DNA of 18,816 bases from the NCBI GenBank assembly GCA_900320815.1, contig ONTY01000014.1, positions 1 through 18,816 on the forward strand, written 5' to 3'. How positions within the stretch are numbered: the stretch's first letter is position 1; every line of letters starts with the position of its first letter. The stretch is from an uncultured Pseudomonadota bacterium (GTDB lineage Bacteria > Pseudomonadota > Gammaproteobacteria > Burkholderiales > Burkholderiaceae_C). The translations under genes were made by a program, and so were the position numbers. This document shows positions 1-8,037 of the stretch, piece by piece. The notes under the pieces were generated by a model, which ran no database searches, was not told where the DNA came from, and saw only the letters and a program-made list of their open reading frames with translations.

Positions 1-20
1 CGGCCTGCAGGCCGCTTTTC
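1..20 (+). terminator. Probable intrinsic (possibly bidirectional) terminator
   Basis: A perfect palindrome CGGCC-TGCA-GGCCG at 1-14 is followed on the plus strand by CTTTTCCTTT. On the minus strand the same hairpin lies downstream of the lipoprotein gene ending at 48 and is preceded by an A-rich run, so it could end transcription from both sides. The window edge hides the other flank, so the bidirectional reading is inferred. Confidence 0.5.
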
Positions 21-47
21 CTTTGCGCTTGGCGCGTGTGCGTTGTG

Positions 48-1436
48 TCAGAACATGCTGGGAGGCGTGCCGCCGCCCATGTCACCCATGTTGACCGTGG
101 TGCCGATGGTGCCGCTGCCGTTGTTGACGATGACGTTTTCAGCCGAACTCACGTTCAGGGAACCGCCGAAGATGTAGACGCCCCGGTCGGAGTCCATGCC
201 GTAGTTGGCGGTGCCGCCCTGTATCGTGCCGCTGCCATCGTTGATCACGATCCAGCCGTTGGAGTCGATGCCGTCGCCGACAGCGGAGGTGACGTTGAGC
301 GTGCCGCCGTTGAGGGTAAAGACGGAGACGCCATCTTCGTTGACGTTGATGCCATCTTCATCGGCGGTGATGTTCACGGTGCCGCCGTTGATGGTCAGGT
401 GCAGATCGGTGTCCAGCCCCTCATACGAAGAGCTGATATTGAGCACACCCGTGCCGGCGCTGCCGCCCGTGATATTCATGGAAACGTAGGAATAAAACGC
501 GCCGTCGGTTTTCAGGCGCTTTTTCTGCACGCTGGTGCTGCCGCTCTTGTATTGGGGTTTGAGCAGGCGGTAGACGTTGGTGCCGCTGAAGGTGTTGGTT
601 GAGCCGTCGGAAATGATGACGTTGGCGCCAGCATTGGAGGTGTCCACGTCATATGTCCAGGAGGTTTGTTCCTCCCAGGTATTGTCGGCCTCAAAAACGT
701 TCTTGAAAATCAGCGCCGGCGCCACGAAGCAGTTCACCGTCACGCCGTCCAGAATAAGCGTGACCTTGGCGTTTTCGTCGGTGAAGGCGTCATCGCCCAG
801 GTCAACATTGATTTGCCCCGTCCAGCTGCCTTGCAGCGTGTAGGTGCCCGCCTGCGTGATGTGCAGCACAGGGTTGGCATACGCCTCGCTTGCCGTGTGC
901 ATCATGGAGCTGGGTGGCGAGTTCTGGTAGCCCTCGGCGGGCAGCGTGCCAAAAATGTAATCGGTATAACCGGCGGCAGTGTAGTAATACGCCCATTCCT
1001 GTTCGTCGTCATACTGCACCTTGATAAAACCGCTGGTGGGCAGGCTTGGATAATAACGAATATCGCGCGCAATATAAACAGCGTCGCTGCCGCTGGGGGC
1101 GGTGCCGGTAAAGACTTCGTCGATATTGTCGGGCGCCAGGCTCCACACATAGTCGTAGGCGGGCACGGCGGCGCCGTCAAGCGTGGCGCTGCCGTTGGAG
1201 AGCACGATGGTGCGCTTGGCAGTAGTGTCTACGGTATCAGTATCAGTGCTGCCAGTATCTGTGCTGTCACCAGCATCGACAGTATCAGTGTCGGTGCTGT
1301 CTGTGGAGGTATCAGTGGCGGGGGTAGGGTCTTGCGTGTCGGTCGCATCCGCGCTGCTGCCGCCATCGCTGCCGCCACATGCAGCAAGAGAGAGCGCCAA
1401 GGCAGCCAGCAGCAGCTGCCAGTTTGTCGTTTTCAT
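48..1436 (-). CDS. Carbohydrate-binding domain-containing lipoprotein (Cthe_2159-like beta-helix)
   Basis: Predicted 462-residue exported lipoprotein. The N-terminus has a basic start, a hydrophobic stretch and the lipobox LSLAAC with Gly-Gly-Ser after it, so it should be lipidated on the cysteine. A linker of about 45 residues made almost only of Asp, Thr, Ser and Val follows. The rest carries repeated short strands such as AGTYTLQGSWTGQINVDLGD, VTLILDGVTVNC, LNINGG-type turns and GGTVNITADEDGINVNEDG. These are typical of the Cthe_2159 family of carbohydrate-binding right-handed beta-helices. I chose the ATG at 1436 because GGAAAG lies 8 bases upstream; an in-frame GTG at 1445 would overlap that site. 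The substrate cannot be read from sequence. It stands alone, downstream of ubiB, and ends just before a terminator-like hairpin. Confidence 0.72.
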   Translation of the reverse strand: MKTTNWQLLLAALALSLAACGGSDGGSSADATDTQDPTPATDTSTDSTDTDTVDAGDSTDTGSTDTDTVDTTAKRTIVLSNGSATLDGAAVPAYDYVWSLAPDNIDEVFTGTAPSGSDAVYIARDIRYYPSLPTSGFIKVQYDDEQEWAYYYTAAGYTDYIFGTLPAEGYQNSPPSSMMHTASEAYANPVLHITQAGTYTLQGSWTGQINVDLGDDAFTDENAKVTLILDGVTVNCFVAPALIFKNVFEADNTWEEQTSWTYDVDTSNAGANVIISDGSTNTFSGTNVYRLLKPQYKSGSTSVQKKRLKTDGAFYSYVSMNITGGSAGTGVLNISSSYEGLDTDLHLTINGGTVNITADEDGINVNEDGVSVFTLNGGTLNVTSAVGDGIDSNGWIVINDGSGTIQGGTANYGMDSDRGVYIFGGSLNVSSAENVIVNNGSGTIGTTVNMGDMGGGTPPSMF

Positions 1437-1657
1437 AGAACGCACTTTCCGTAAAGGTTGAGAAAAGATCTGGCGAGCTTAAAAGAAATAACGTTGCCCA
1501 ATGTGTCTGGTGTGTTTATGATGTGTAAAGACTGGTGCCGCCTCCGCCATTATGTCCATGCCTTTTTGGAGATATTCTTTTTTTCAAGCATCTGTTTCGG
1601 CCAGCAGAAGTATAACGAGTTTTGGACAAGACTGCTGAAACTGCTGCGAATCAGCAT
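1437..1657. other. Intergenic stretch without a supported gene
   Basis: Upstream region of the lipoprotein gene, part of the 341-base gap between it and ubiB. It is visibly more AT-rich than the neighbouring genes. Open frames here are short and resemble nothing I know. I could not identify a convincing -35/-10 pair. The remainder of the gap, 1658-1717, is a copy of the dispersed repeat. Confidence 0.4.
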
Positions 1658-1717
1658 ATACCAATCACTATAAATCTGGATAACCCGCATTTTCTGCGGG
1701 CTGTATGCGCTATACCC
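1658..1717 (-). repeat. Dispersed GTAT-hairpin repeat, copy 1
   Basis: On the minus strand it starts GGGTATAGCGC. A 6-bp perfect stem CCCGCA/TGCGGG with loop GAAAA follows (1684-1700), and it ends GGTATATG. The two GTAT motifs begin 54 bases apart (1715 and 1661). Both motifs are preceded by GTGATTG, so this copy has near-identical flanks of about 12 bases. It lies between ubiB and the lipoprotein gene. Confidence 0.75.
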
Positions 1718-1777
1718 AATCACTGCCCGTTGCGCCCCGCCCGCCCCTGGCGTCGCTACACAGCACGCTGGCAGCGT

Positions 1778-3358
1778 CTAGCGCACATTCAGGCCAATCC
1801 AGATAAGCAGCTGCATGGCCACCAGGCCAAGCAAAAACCCCGCGCCAGCGGCCACGATGGCCGTCAGCAGCCGGTTGGTGCGGCGCTGCGCGCGTATCAA
1901 TTCCAGCAAGTCGGCGCGGCTGACATAATCATCTGTGCGCTGCAGATATTCGTGCGCCAGGCGCGGCAGCGCGGGCAGCATGCGCACGTAATAGGGCGCC
2001 TGTGCCTGCAGCTGGCGCAGAAACTGGCGCGGGCCGATTTGCTCACTCATCCAGCGTTCCAGAAATGGCTTGGCGGTGCGCCACAAATCCAGCTCCGGGT
2101 CAAGCTGCCGGCCCAGTCCCTCGATATTGAGCAGCGTTTTTTGCAGCAGCACAAGCTGCGGCTGGATAATCACGTTGAAGCGCCGTGAGACCTGAAACAG
2201 CCGCAGCAGCACCAAACCCAGCGAAATATCTTTGAGCGGGCGGTTGAAATATGGCTCGCACACGCTGCGCACGCCCGCTTCCAGCTCGTCCACGCGCGTG
2301 TCTGACGGCACCCAGCCGCTTTCCACATGCAGTTCCGCCACGCGCTTGTAATCGCGGCGGAAAAAGGCGGCGAAGTTTTGCGCCAGATAATCCTTGTCGT
2401 TTTCCGTGAGCGTGCCGACGATGCCAAAATCCAGCGAAATATATTTGCCCAGCGTTTCCTTTTCCACGCTGACCATGATGTTGCCCGGGTGCATGTCGGC
2501 GTGGAAAAAGCCGTCGCGGAAGACTTGCGTGAAGAAAATCGTCACCCCGTCGCGCGCCAACTGCCCAATATCCACGCCAGCGGCGCGCAGCCGCGCCACG
2601 TCATTCACCGGCACGCCGCGCATGCGCTCCATCGTCAGCACATTCGGGCGCGTCCAGTCCCAGAACATTTCCGGCATCAGCACCAGGCCAAGTGGCTCCA
2701 TGTTGCGGCGCAGTTGCGCGGCGTTGGCCGCCTCGCGCATCAGGTCAAGCTCATCGTGCAGGTACTTGTCAAACTCATCGACCACGTCACGCGGACGCAG
2801 CCGTCGCGCTTCCGCTGACAGGCGCTCGAGCCAGCTGGCCAGGGTGTGCATCAGCGCCAGGTCCTGGTCAATCGTCTGCTGCACGCCGGGGCGCAGCACT
2901 TTCACGGCGACTTCCCGCTCCTGCCCCTTGGCAGTGCGGATGGCGGCAAAGTGCACCTGCGCAATCGATGCGCTGGCCACGGGCTGCGCTTCAAAGCTGA
3001 CAAAGATGTCGTGCAGCGGGCGCTCAAATGCGCGCTCGATGATGGCGATGGCCTCGCTGCCCGCAAAGGGCGGCACGCGGTCTTGCAGGCGCGTGAGTTC
3101 GTCGGCGATGTCGGTGGGCAGCAAGTCACGCCGCGTGGAGAGCACCTGCCCGAACTTCACAAAGATGGGGCCAAGGTGTTCCAGCGCCTCGCGCAGCCGC
3201 TGGCCACGCGGCGCCGAGAGGTCGCGCCCGCAGCGCGCAATGCGCGCGAGCAGTTTCAGCCACGGCTGGCGCGCGTGACTGAGCGCGATCTCGTCCAACC
3301 CGTAGCGCAGCGCCATCCACGCAATCGTGGCGGCACGCCAGGCACGCCAGCCCGTCAT
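1778..3358 (-). CDS. ubiB: UbiB, ABC1/ADCK-family ATPase of ubiquinone biosynthesis
   Basis: 526-residue UbiB, an atypical protein-kinase-like ATPase required for ubiquinone synthesis at the inner membrane. Family signatures are all present: the KxGQ motif KFGQ at about 68-71, the alanine-rich loop [10 protein letters not shown] at 128-137, the lysine strand VAVKVL at 150-155, the ExD motif in [11 protein letters not shown] near 203, the catalytic loop HADMHPGN at 286-293 and LDFG at 309-312. Two hydrophobic segments at the very C-terminus (about 495-523) are the usual membrane anchor. Its ATG overlaps the TGA of ubiJ (ATGA), implying translational coupling. Length is close to the family norm (about 525-545). 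No defect seen. Confidence 0.97.
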   Translation of the reverse strand: MTGWRAWRAATIAWMALRYGLDEIALSHARQPWLKLLARIARCGRDLSAPRGQRLREALEHLGPIFVKFGQVLSTRRDLLPTDIADELTRLQDRVPPFAGSEAIAIIERAFERPLHDIFVSFEAQPVASASIAQVHFAAIRTAKGQEREVAVKVLRPGVQQTIDQDLALMHTLASWLERLSAEARRLRPRDVVDEFDKYLHDELDLMREAANAAQLRRNMEPLGLVLMPEMFWDWTRPNVLTMERMRGVPVNDVARLRAAGVDIGQLARDGVTIFFTQVFRDGFFHADMHPGNIMVSVEKETLGKYISLDFGIVGTLTENDKDYLAQNFAAFFRRDYKRVAELHVESGWVPSDTRVDELEAGVRSVCEPYFNRPLKDISLGLVLLRLFQVSRRFNVIIQPQLVLLQKTLLNIEGLGRQLDPELDLWRTAKPFLERWMSEQIGPRQFLRQLQAQAPYYVRMLPALPRLAHEYLQRTDDYVSRADLLELIRAQRRTNRLLTAIVAAGAGFLLGLVAMQLLIWIGLNVR

Positions 3359-3999
3359 GGCGCGCTGCTGCCTTGTGCGTCGGCTGCGTCGGCTGCCTTG
3401 CCGGGCACAGCGGCAGCCACGCGCGCAGCCATGCCGCGCAGCGCCTGCGCCGCAGCGCGCCCAGCCTCCAGCAGCACATGTGCGGCAGCGGGCGGCAGCA
3501 GGCGGCGCACGTCTTCATCTGCGTGCCAGCGCACGTTGGCAGCGAGCCAGTTGAGTTCTGTGGCCAGGTGCGCGTCGCCCTCGATGCGCACAGCGGGTTT
3601 TTCGTGCTGGGCAGCCTTTTCACGCCGCAGCACACCTTTGGCGAAGTCCAGCGCCGCCTCGCCCGCCAGCGTCACCGTCAGGTCAGGTGCAGCGTCGGGC
3701 GCCGCTTCGCACAGCCCGGCGGGCGTGGCGCGCAGCTGCAGCGCCACTGTGCGCCACTGCAGCCTGGCCACGCGCCCGGCCAGCGGCGCCAGGCGCGCGG
3801 TGGCCTCGGCGTTTTGCGTCAGCACATGGTTGAGCGCCAGCACCAGGCGGTTGCGCAGCTCATCGGTGAGCCAGTCGGGCGGGCGCAGCGCATCGGCCAG
3901 CCTGGGCACTATCGCGCTGAACGGCGCGCCGAGTTTTTCGCCCAGTGGCAGCAGGGGAGGAAGAGTGGATGAAGAGGAAGAGGAAGAGGGAATAGGCAT
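3355..3999 (-). CDS. ubiJ: UbiJ, SCP2-domain ubiquinone biosynthesis accessory factor
   Basis: 214-residue protein with the sterol-carrier-2-like fold of UbiJ, the accessory factor that with UbiK helps assemble the soluble Ubi complex and is thought to bind lipid intermediates. Recognisable parts are the N-terminal helix [12 protein letters not shown], the beta region [16 protein letters not shown], the segment [20 protein letters not shown] and the [17 protein letters not shown]-terminal helix. The ubiJ-ubiB order and the overlapping ATGA junction support the call strongly, since this pair is conserved in proteobacteria. The first 15 residues are a serine/proline run encoded by GAAGAGGAAGAG-type triplets and are unusual. 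No ribosome-binding site is evident, so the exact start is uncertain. ubiE, often upstream, is absent here. Confidence 0.88.
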   Translation of the reverse strand: MPIPSSSSSSSTLPPLLPLGEKLGAPFSAIVPRLADALRPPDWLTDELRNRLVLALNHVLTQNAEATARLAPLAGRVARLQWRTVALQLRATPAGLCEAAPDAAPDLTVTLAGEAALDFAKGVLRREKAAQHEKPAVRIEGDAHLATELNWLAANVRWHADEDVRRLLPPAAAHVLLEAGRAAAQALRGMAARVAAAVPGKAADAADAQGSSAP

Positions 4000-4066
4000 A
4001 GCGGGCGCGATTATTCATCGCCACCCAAGTGCCCTGCCGCCGCAGAAGAAAAATCTGCACTCCCTT

Positions 4067-4124
4067 GGTATCGTTTGCTTGCAGGCGAAAGAAGCCGGTG
4101 ATGAGTGCTTATAAAGGTGGGTAT
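4067..4124 (+). repeat. Dispersed GTAT-hairpin repeat, copy 2
   Basis: Begins GGTATCGTTTGC, has the degenerate central arms GCAGGC and GCCGGT around GAAAGAA, and ends GGTGGGTAT. GTAT motifs start at 4068 and 4121, 53 apart. It sits 68 bases upstream of the ubiJ start, so it lies in the leader region between the ankyrin gene and ubiJ. Confidence 0.65.
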
Positions 4125-4330
4125 AAAGAAGGGGTGGGCACTACCGCGCGGCGCACAGTGCCCGCATGGCGGTGGTGCAGCGGGCCAGCGACAGCAAATG
4201 GCGGTAACGAGGCAGCGCGCAACGCACGCCGGCAGCATTCAGCAGCAGCCGATATTGGTATTTCTGAAATGACGCGGGAAGAAATAAAGGCTGAATTTGA
4301 TGCTGCCCGAAATGCTGGATAAAAAAGACG
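4125..4330. other. Non-coding or decayed stretch downstream of the ankyrin gene
   Basis: About 205 bases between the repeat copy at 4067-4124 and the ankyrin stop at 4331. A T6 run in minus-strand sense lies just after that stop (4320-4325), but no strong hairpin precedes it. Both strands hold short open frames here. One minus-strand frame ends with an Arg/Leu-rich tail and one plus-strand frame ends MTREEIKAEFDAARNAG. Neither has a start signal or a family I recognise. It may be remnant coding sequence. Confidence 0.35.
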
Positions 4331-4801
4331 TTACGTGCTTTTCCCGCCCCGCGCGCCGGCGGCGCGGACGCCGGCGGCAAGCAGGAGGCGGACAATTTCA
4401 GCGCGCCCTTTTCTGGCAATGCGCAGCGCCGCTTGCCCCAATATGCGCTTTTCAGTGCCGGAGTCTGCGCTGGCGTCCAGGCACTCAAGCATGAGACTGG
4501 CAATATCAGCGTGCCCATATTCAGCAGCCAGCAGCAGCGAGGACCAGCAGTGCGCGTTTTTGACCCGAATATTTGTGACCAACGAGAGCAAAAGCCGGGC
4601 AATTTCGGCATAGCCGCCGCTGGCGGCTTCGTTGAGCGCCGGGACGATGAATAACTGCTCGCGCGCACCAGTGTAGGCACTCAAGAGGCGCTGCACCTGC
4701 GCCAGGCTGCCCTGCTGCGTGGCGGCACGCAGTTTTTCTTCCAGTTCGGCAAAGGCGTAGGGCTGTGTTTGTGGCGTTGGTGTTTTGGATGGTTTTTGTG
4801 G
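4331..4801 (-). CDS. Ankyrin-repeat C-terminal half of a frame-interrupted gene
   Basis: This frame has no good start of its own (a GTG at 4696 is the first candidate) and continues the gene beginning at 5202 after a one-base shift at the A7 tract 4802-4808. Read from 4801 it begins with a Pro/Lys/Gln-rich linker, then YAFAELEEKLRAATQQG and about three ankyrin units: PALNEAASGGYAEIARLLL, SSLLLAAEYGHADIASLML and AALRIARKGRAEIVRLLLAAG. Ankyrin repeats bind proteins; the partner here is unknown. If joined to the upstream half the product is 290 residues with a natural ankyrin-style end. The good ankyrin spacing argues that the frame is still under selection or was broken very recently. Confidence 0.7.
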   Translation of the reverse strand, partial: PQKPSKTPTPQTQPYAFAELEEKLRAATQQGSLAQVQRLLSAYTGAREQLFIVPALNEAASGGYAEIARLLLSLVTNIRVKNAHCWSSLLLAAEYGHADIASLMLECLDASADSGTEKRILGQAALRIARKGRAEIVRLLLAAGVRAAGARGGKST

Positions 4802-5202
4802 TTTTTTTGTGGCGCCGGTGGTGTGGTTTGTGGCGCAGCGCCAAACACCGGGCCGAGAATGCGGGGCATATCGGCAGCAGCCCCGGCGCGGGCGTGAACG
4901 GCAAAATGCCAGATGCGCAGCGCCTGGTGTGTAATCTGTTCATCCAGAAAAAAAGCGGCTGCCCAGCGCGCGGCGAGTGCGGCAAACTCTGCGTCGCTGG
5001 GTGCCGTGTGCACAGCCAATTGCTGCGGCACGCCCGCTTTCAAAAGCCGCACCAGCACATGCCGCTCGCCATATTGACGCTCACCCGGATGCGCGGGCAG
5101 AAAATCGGTCAGAAATGCCGCTACGCGCGGCGCGTTGCGTAAAAACTCGGCGCCCATTTCGCGTTTGACATTCAGCAGTGCGAGAACGGTTTTTTCGTCC
5201 AT
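4681..5202 (-). CDS. N-terminal half of ankyrin-repeat protein, frame interrupted at an A7 tract
   Basis: ATG at 5202 opens a frame whose first 130 or so residues look like a folded helical domain: LLNVKREMGAEFLRNAPRVA, then RQYGERHVLVRLLKAGVPQQ and LDEQITHQALRIWHFAV. I do not know its function. It loosely resembles a small N-terminal module found in other bacterial multidomain proteins. After a Pro/Gln-rich linker the frame meets A7 (minus strand, 4808-4802) and continues for 43 aberrant residues rich in Lys, His and Arg before stopping at 4681. The correct continuation is one base back. The zero-frame phase at the tract is exactly A_AAA_AAC, the classical bacterial slippery heptamer (4807-4801). 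One more A, or a -1 slip, gives the full 290-residue ankyrin protein. Confidence 0.7.
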   Translation of the reverse strand: MDEKTVLALLNVKREMGAEFLRNAPRVAAFLTDFLPAHPGERQYGERHVLVRLLKAGVPQQLAVHTAPSDAEFAALAARWAAAFFLDEQITHQALRIWHFAVHARAGAAADMPRILGPVFGAAPQTTPPAPQKNHKNHPKHQRHKHSPTPLPNWKKNCVPPRSRAAWRRCSAS

Positions 5203-5234
5203 TGCAGTGTTTTCCGGTTCTTTCTGAATGCAAT

Positions 5235-5293
5235 ATACCCATCACCAATGTCGTCCATTACCCGCAATTTACGCTGGCAATCAGGCAATACCC
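5235..5293 (-). repeat. Dispersed GTAT-hairpin repeat, copy 3
   Basis: On the minus strand it begins GGGTATTGCC, has arms GCCAGC and GCGGGT around GTAAATT, and ends GGGTATATTGC. GTAT motifs start at 5291 and 5238, 53 apart. Its first 13 bases lie inside cca and encode that protein's last residues, Gly-Ile-Ala, and its stop codon. The other end lies 33 bases upstream of the ankyrin-gene start. Confidence 0.72.
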
Positions 5294-6570
5294 TTCTCTT
5301 CACCGGAGTCCCGCAGCCAGGCGCGCAGCGCCGCAACGCGCGCTTGGTAAATGGCGGCGGCCACAGATTCGCCCACAGTTTTCAGGCGCCCCTCGGCGGC
5401 GCAGCGCGTGCGCGTGGCGGCAGCAATGCTGGCAGTATTCACGCGCTGCAAACATTTCAGCGCGGCAAGCAGACGTTCACGCGGTGGGTATGAATCGTCT
5501 TCGTGCCCCTGTCTGCCGCGCTTGTCGCATTCGCAGGCCAGCAGCACCTCGGCAAAGCGCGCAGGGCGGCGCAGTGCATCGCACGCCAGCAGCAGGCGCA
5601 GCGTGGCGGCGGCGTCCAGTTCGCCGCTGCGGTGGATGCGCCCGTGCACGCGCGCCGTGACCTCGGCAAGTTGCGCGCTCTCGCCGGGCACGCGCAGCCG
5701 CGCGTTGATGGCGGGCACCAGCGCCGCGCTGCGCGCTTCGTGCCCGTGGTGGCGCGGCAGCATCTCCGACGCTGTGGTGCCCTTGCCCACATCGTGCAGC
5801 AGACTCGCCCAGCGCACGGGCAGGCTGGCGCCAAGGCGCACCGCCACGCCCAGCGCCAGCATGGTGTGCGCGCCGCAGTCAATTTCCGGGTGCCACTCAG
5901 CGCGCTGCGGCACGCCCCAGAGCGCGTCCAGCTCCGGCAGCAGCACGGCCAGCGCGCCGCACGCGCGCAGCACCTCAAACGCGCGCTGCGGCGCGGGCTG
6001 CATCAGCGCGCCTGCCAACTCCTGCCACACGCGCTCGGGCACGAGGTGGTCAAGCTCGCCCGCGCGCACCATCTGGCGGCACAGCTGCATGGTTTCATCG
6101 GCAACGCGAAAGGTGGGGTAGCGCGCCGCAAAGCGCGCCAGCCGCAGCACGCGCACCGGGTCTTCTACAAAGGCGGCGCTGACGTGCCGCAGCACGCCCG
6201 CGCGCACATCGCGCACGCCGCCAAAGGGGTCAATGAGGGCGGCCTCACTGCTGCCGTCCCAGCCCGGCGGCGCAGCGATGGCGTTCATCGTCAAATCGCG
6301 CCGCGCCAGGTCCTGCGTGAGCGTCACCGACGGATGCGCCCACACCTGAAAGCCACGATACCCGCGCCCACTCTTGCGCTCGGTGCGCGCCAGCGCATAT
6401 TCCTCGTGCGTTGTGGGGTGCAGGAACACGGGGAAATCGCGCCCCACAGGGGTGTAGCCGGCGGCCAGCAGCTGCTCTGGCGTGCTGCCGACGACGACCC
6501 AGTCGCGGTCTGCCATCGGCTGCCCCAGCAGTGCATCGCGCACCGCGCCACCGACGATGTAGGTTTGCAT
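5281..6570 (-). CDS. cca: Multifunctional CCA protein (tRNA nucleotidyltransferase with HD domain)
   Basis: 429-residue enzyme that adds or repairs the 3' CCA of tRNA, with an HD phosphohydrolase domain as in the E. coli-type enzyme. The nucleotidyltransferase core shows YIVGGAVRD at 4-12 and the metal-binding DRD at 21-23. GRDFPVFLHPTTHEEYALAR, RRDLTMNAIA and EDPVRVLRLARFAARY follow. The HD domain contains HPEIDCGAHTMLAL and LLHDVGKG, then MLPRHHGHE. I chose the ATG at 6570 because the E. coli protein begins at the same point before the YxVGGAVRD motif; upstream in-frame ATGs (6585, 6606) would add residues without homology. The last three residues and stop come from a copy of the dispersed repeat. 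Confidence 0.95.
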   Translation of the reverse strand: MQTYIVGGAVRDALLGQPMADRDWVVVGSTPEQLLAAGYTPVGRDFPVFLHPTTHEEYALARTERKSGRGYRGFQVWAHPSVTLTQDLARRDLTMNAIAAPPGWDGSSEAALIDPFGGVRDVRAGVLRHVSAAFVEDPVRVLRLARFAARYPTFRVADETMQLCRQMVRAGELDHLVPERVWQELAGALMQPAPQRAFEVLRACGALAVLLPELDALWGVPQRAEWHPEIDCGAHTMLALGVAVRLGASLPVRWASLLHDVGKGTTASEMLPRHHGHEARSAALVPAINARLRVPGESAQLAEVTARVHGRIHRSGELDAAATLRLLLACDALRRPARFAEVLLACECDKRGRQGHEDDSYPPRERLLAALKCLQRVNTASIAAATRTRCAAEGRLKTVGESVAAAIYQARVAALRAWLRDSGEEKGIA

Positions 6571-6681
6571 GTGTTGCTCTGGCATAGGGCGGCAGTGTAG
6601 GAACACTTCGGGGGCGAATCAGCTTCCCCCGCCCTTGACACACTTTTTGCCGCAGTTTCTCCCCCCCCTTATTCCTCAATC

Positions 6682-7548
6682 TCACCCAAGCTCACCCAAG
6701 CCGGAGGCGGGCAGGCGCCCGGCTTGCCAGCTGGCGATTTCATCGGCATCAAAAAGCAGGGGGATACAGGTTTTGGCCCAGTCGCCACGAAAATGGTAAA
6801 TATGCCCCAGGGAGCGGTCGCGCCCGTGCACCTGCTGATATTCCGTCAAATAAAAGGTAGCGAGCAGGTGTGCGAAGGATTTGTAGCGGCTTTGCCCACG
6901 GTGCGAGTCGTAGGATTTGAACTGGCGCTCGCCGTCCAGCGATTGTTCACCGCAGATTTCGCCGTTGACCACGCTCACGTCTTCATCGCTGTACACGAGC
7001 AGGTTTTCAAAATCGGAGAGGCGCTCTGCCCAGCTTTGGGTGGTGTTGTATTGGTAGTATTGCTCGTCGGGTGAGTCTGAAAAATCTTCGCGCAGTATGT
7101 CCAGCCAGCCGGGGTCAAACTCTTTGAATGGTTTGATGCGCGAGGGCAGCCAAAGGCGCCGTTCCCATTCTTCACCGATATTCTCAATATCGTAAATACT
7201 GAGCCAGTCCACGCGGCTCGCTGCGCGCCAGAAGTTTTGCGCCGAGGGCGGGAGGGCGTCGAGGGCGTCGTCTGTTGTGTAGCGCCCGGCCAGCGCGGCG
7301 ACGGCGTCCTGTTTGCCGTTGGCGCGCGCCCATTGCAGGGTTTGTTCCTTCCAGCATTGCAAAAAGGCGCTCATGCGCGCGCCGTCCGCGTCGCGGTAGC
7401 CGGAGTGCATGGCAGCGTAGTGAGTAAAGGACAGGGGCGGCATGATGACTCTCCTTGGAGCCGGGCGGGAGGAGCGGATGGCAAGAAACTGCGCGCCGCC
7501 GAGCAGGAGCAGTGAAAGTGCGAGGAGGGTGACGGCGAGTTTTCGCAT
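6682..7548 (-). CDS. Membrane-anchored SMI1/KNR4 (SUKH)-like protein
   Basis: 288 residues. MRKLAVTLLALSLLLLGG is a signal peptide or membrane anchor without a lipobox cysteine, so the body should lie outside the cytoplasmic face. The body matches the pattern of SMI1/KNR4 (SUKH-1) proteins: LPPSAQNFWRAASRVDWLSI, the LPSRIKPFKEFDPGWLDI region, an acidic DFSDSPDEQYYQY segment, a DGE turn and the closing RYKSFAHLLATFYL. SUKH proteins are often immunity proteins against toxins, but no toxin gene is next to it here, so that role is only a possibility. The start at 7548 is chosen because upstream residues would come from a repeat copy. The stop lies in a tandem duplication of CTCACCCAAG (6681-6700). 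Confidence 0.65.
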   Translation of the reverse strand: MRKLAVTLLALSLLLLGGAQFLAIRSSRPAPRRVIMPPLSFTHYAAMHSGYRDADGARMSAFLQCWKEQTLQWARANGKQDAVAALAGRYTTDDALDALPPSAQNFWRAASRVDWLSIYDIENIGEEWERRLWLPSRIKPFKEFDPGWLDILREDFSDSPDEQYYQYNTTQSWAERLSDFENLLVYSDEDVSVVNGEICGEQSLDGERQFKSYDSHRGQSRYKSFAHLLATFYLTEYQQVHGRDRSLGHIYHFRGDWAKTCIPLLFDADEIASWQAGRLPASGLGELG

Positions 7549-7558
7549 AGATTGCGAT

Positions 7559-7617
7559 GGGTATTGCTTGCCTGCCGGCAAGATAAGCCGGTAAAAAGGC
7601 GTAAGAAAGCGGAGTAT
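7559..7617 (+). repeat. Dispersed GTAT-hairpin repeat, copy 4
   Basis: Begins GGGTATTGCTTGCC, with GCCGGCAAGATAAGCCGG forming the central stem, and ends GGAGTAT. GTAT motifs start at 7561 and 7614, 53 apart. It fills nearly the whole gap between the SUKH-like gene start (7548) and the recJ stop (7618-7620): its right end abuts the recJ stop codon. Confidence 0.75.
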
Positions 7618-8037
7618 TTATTCCTGCATTCCCTGCACCATGAGGCTCACGCGGCGCGCGCCCTGCCATTCGTCGGCGTCCAGGCGAAACGCCAGCAGCG
7701 CGCGTGCGGGCAGCGGCTGGCTGCGGCCAAACCAGATGCCGCCCACCTCCTGCCCGTCGCAGCGCAGGCGCAGCGCAAGGTGTTTGCCCTCGCCCACAGG
7801 GCGCTGGCTGATGATGTCCACTTCCTGACTGAATACGGGCGCGGGAAAGCCCTGCCCCCAGACAGCGGACTGCAGCATCTCGGCAATGTCGGCGCGCAGC
7901 CATTGGGCAGACAGCGCGCCGTCGGTGCGCAGACGGCGCGCGAGGGTGGCGGCGTCAAGCTGCTCGGCAGCGACGGCCTGAAAAGCGGCGGCAAAGTCGT
8001 CAAAGCGGCTGGCGACCAGGGTGCAGCCGGCAGCCAT
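7618..8037 (-). pseudogene. recJ: recJ, C-terminal part out of frame (DHHA1 end and OB-fold)
   Basis: This frame resumes RecJ immediately after the lesion. It starts MAAGCTL, the end of the conserved GGHxMAAG motif, then DDFAAAFQAV, the ADIAEMLQ stretch and an OB-fold-like region PVFSQEVDIISQRP with WFGRSQPLP. It ends MVQGMQE with TAA at 7618, right at a repeat copy. There is no start signal at 8037, and only a frame change from the upstream part would express it. Its good conservation outside the junction suggests a recent event or a sequence error rather than old decay. Confidence 0.85.

Noticed and set aside
1684..1700. Hairpin CCCGCA/TGCGGG as terminator of ubiB
   Set aside because: No T run follows on the minus strand, and the hairpin is the central part of a dispersed repeat copy.
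4029..4322. Plus-strand frame ending MTREEIKAEFDAARNAG
   Set aside because: The last 17 residues look protein-like, but the rest is low complexity, it starts inside a repeat copy region, and there is no start signal or continuation after 4322.
4141..4680. 179-codon minus-strand frame over the ankyrin region
   Set aside because: Across 4331-4680 the ankyrin frame is clearly the coding one; this frame has Ser/Arg/Pro-rich shadow composition there.
6636..6641. TTGACA as a -35 promoter element on the plus strand
   Set aside because: No -10 at the right distance and no plus-strand gene downstream.
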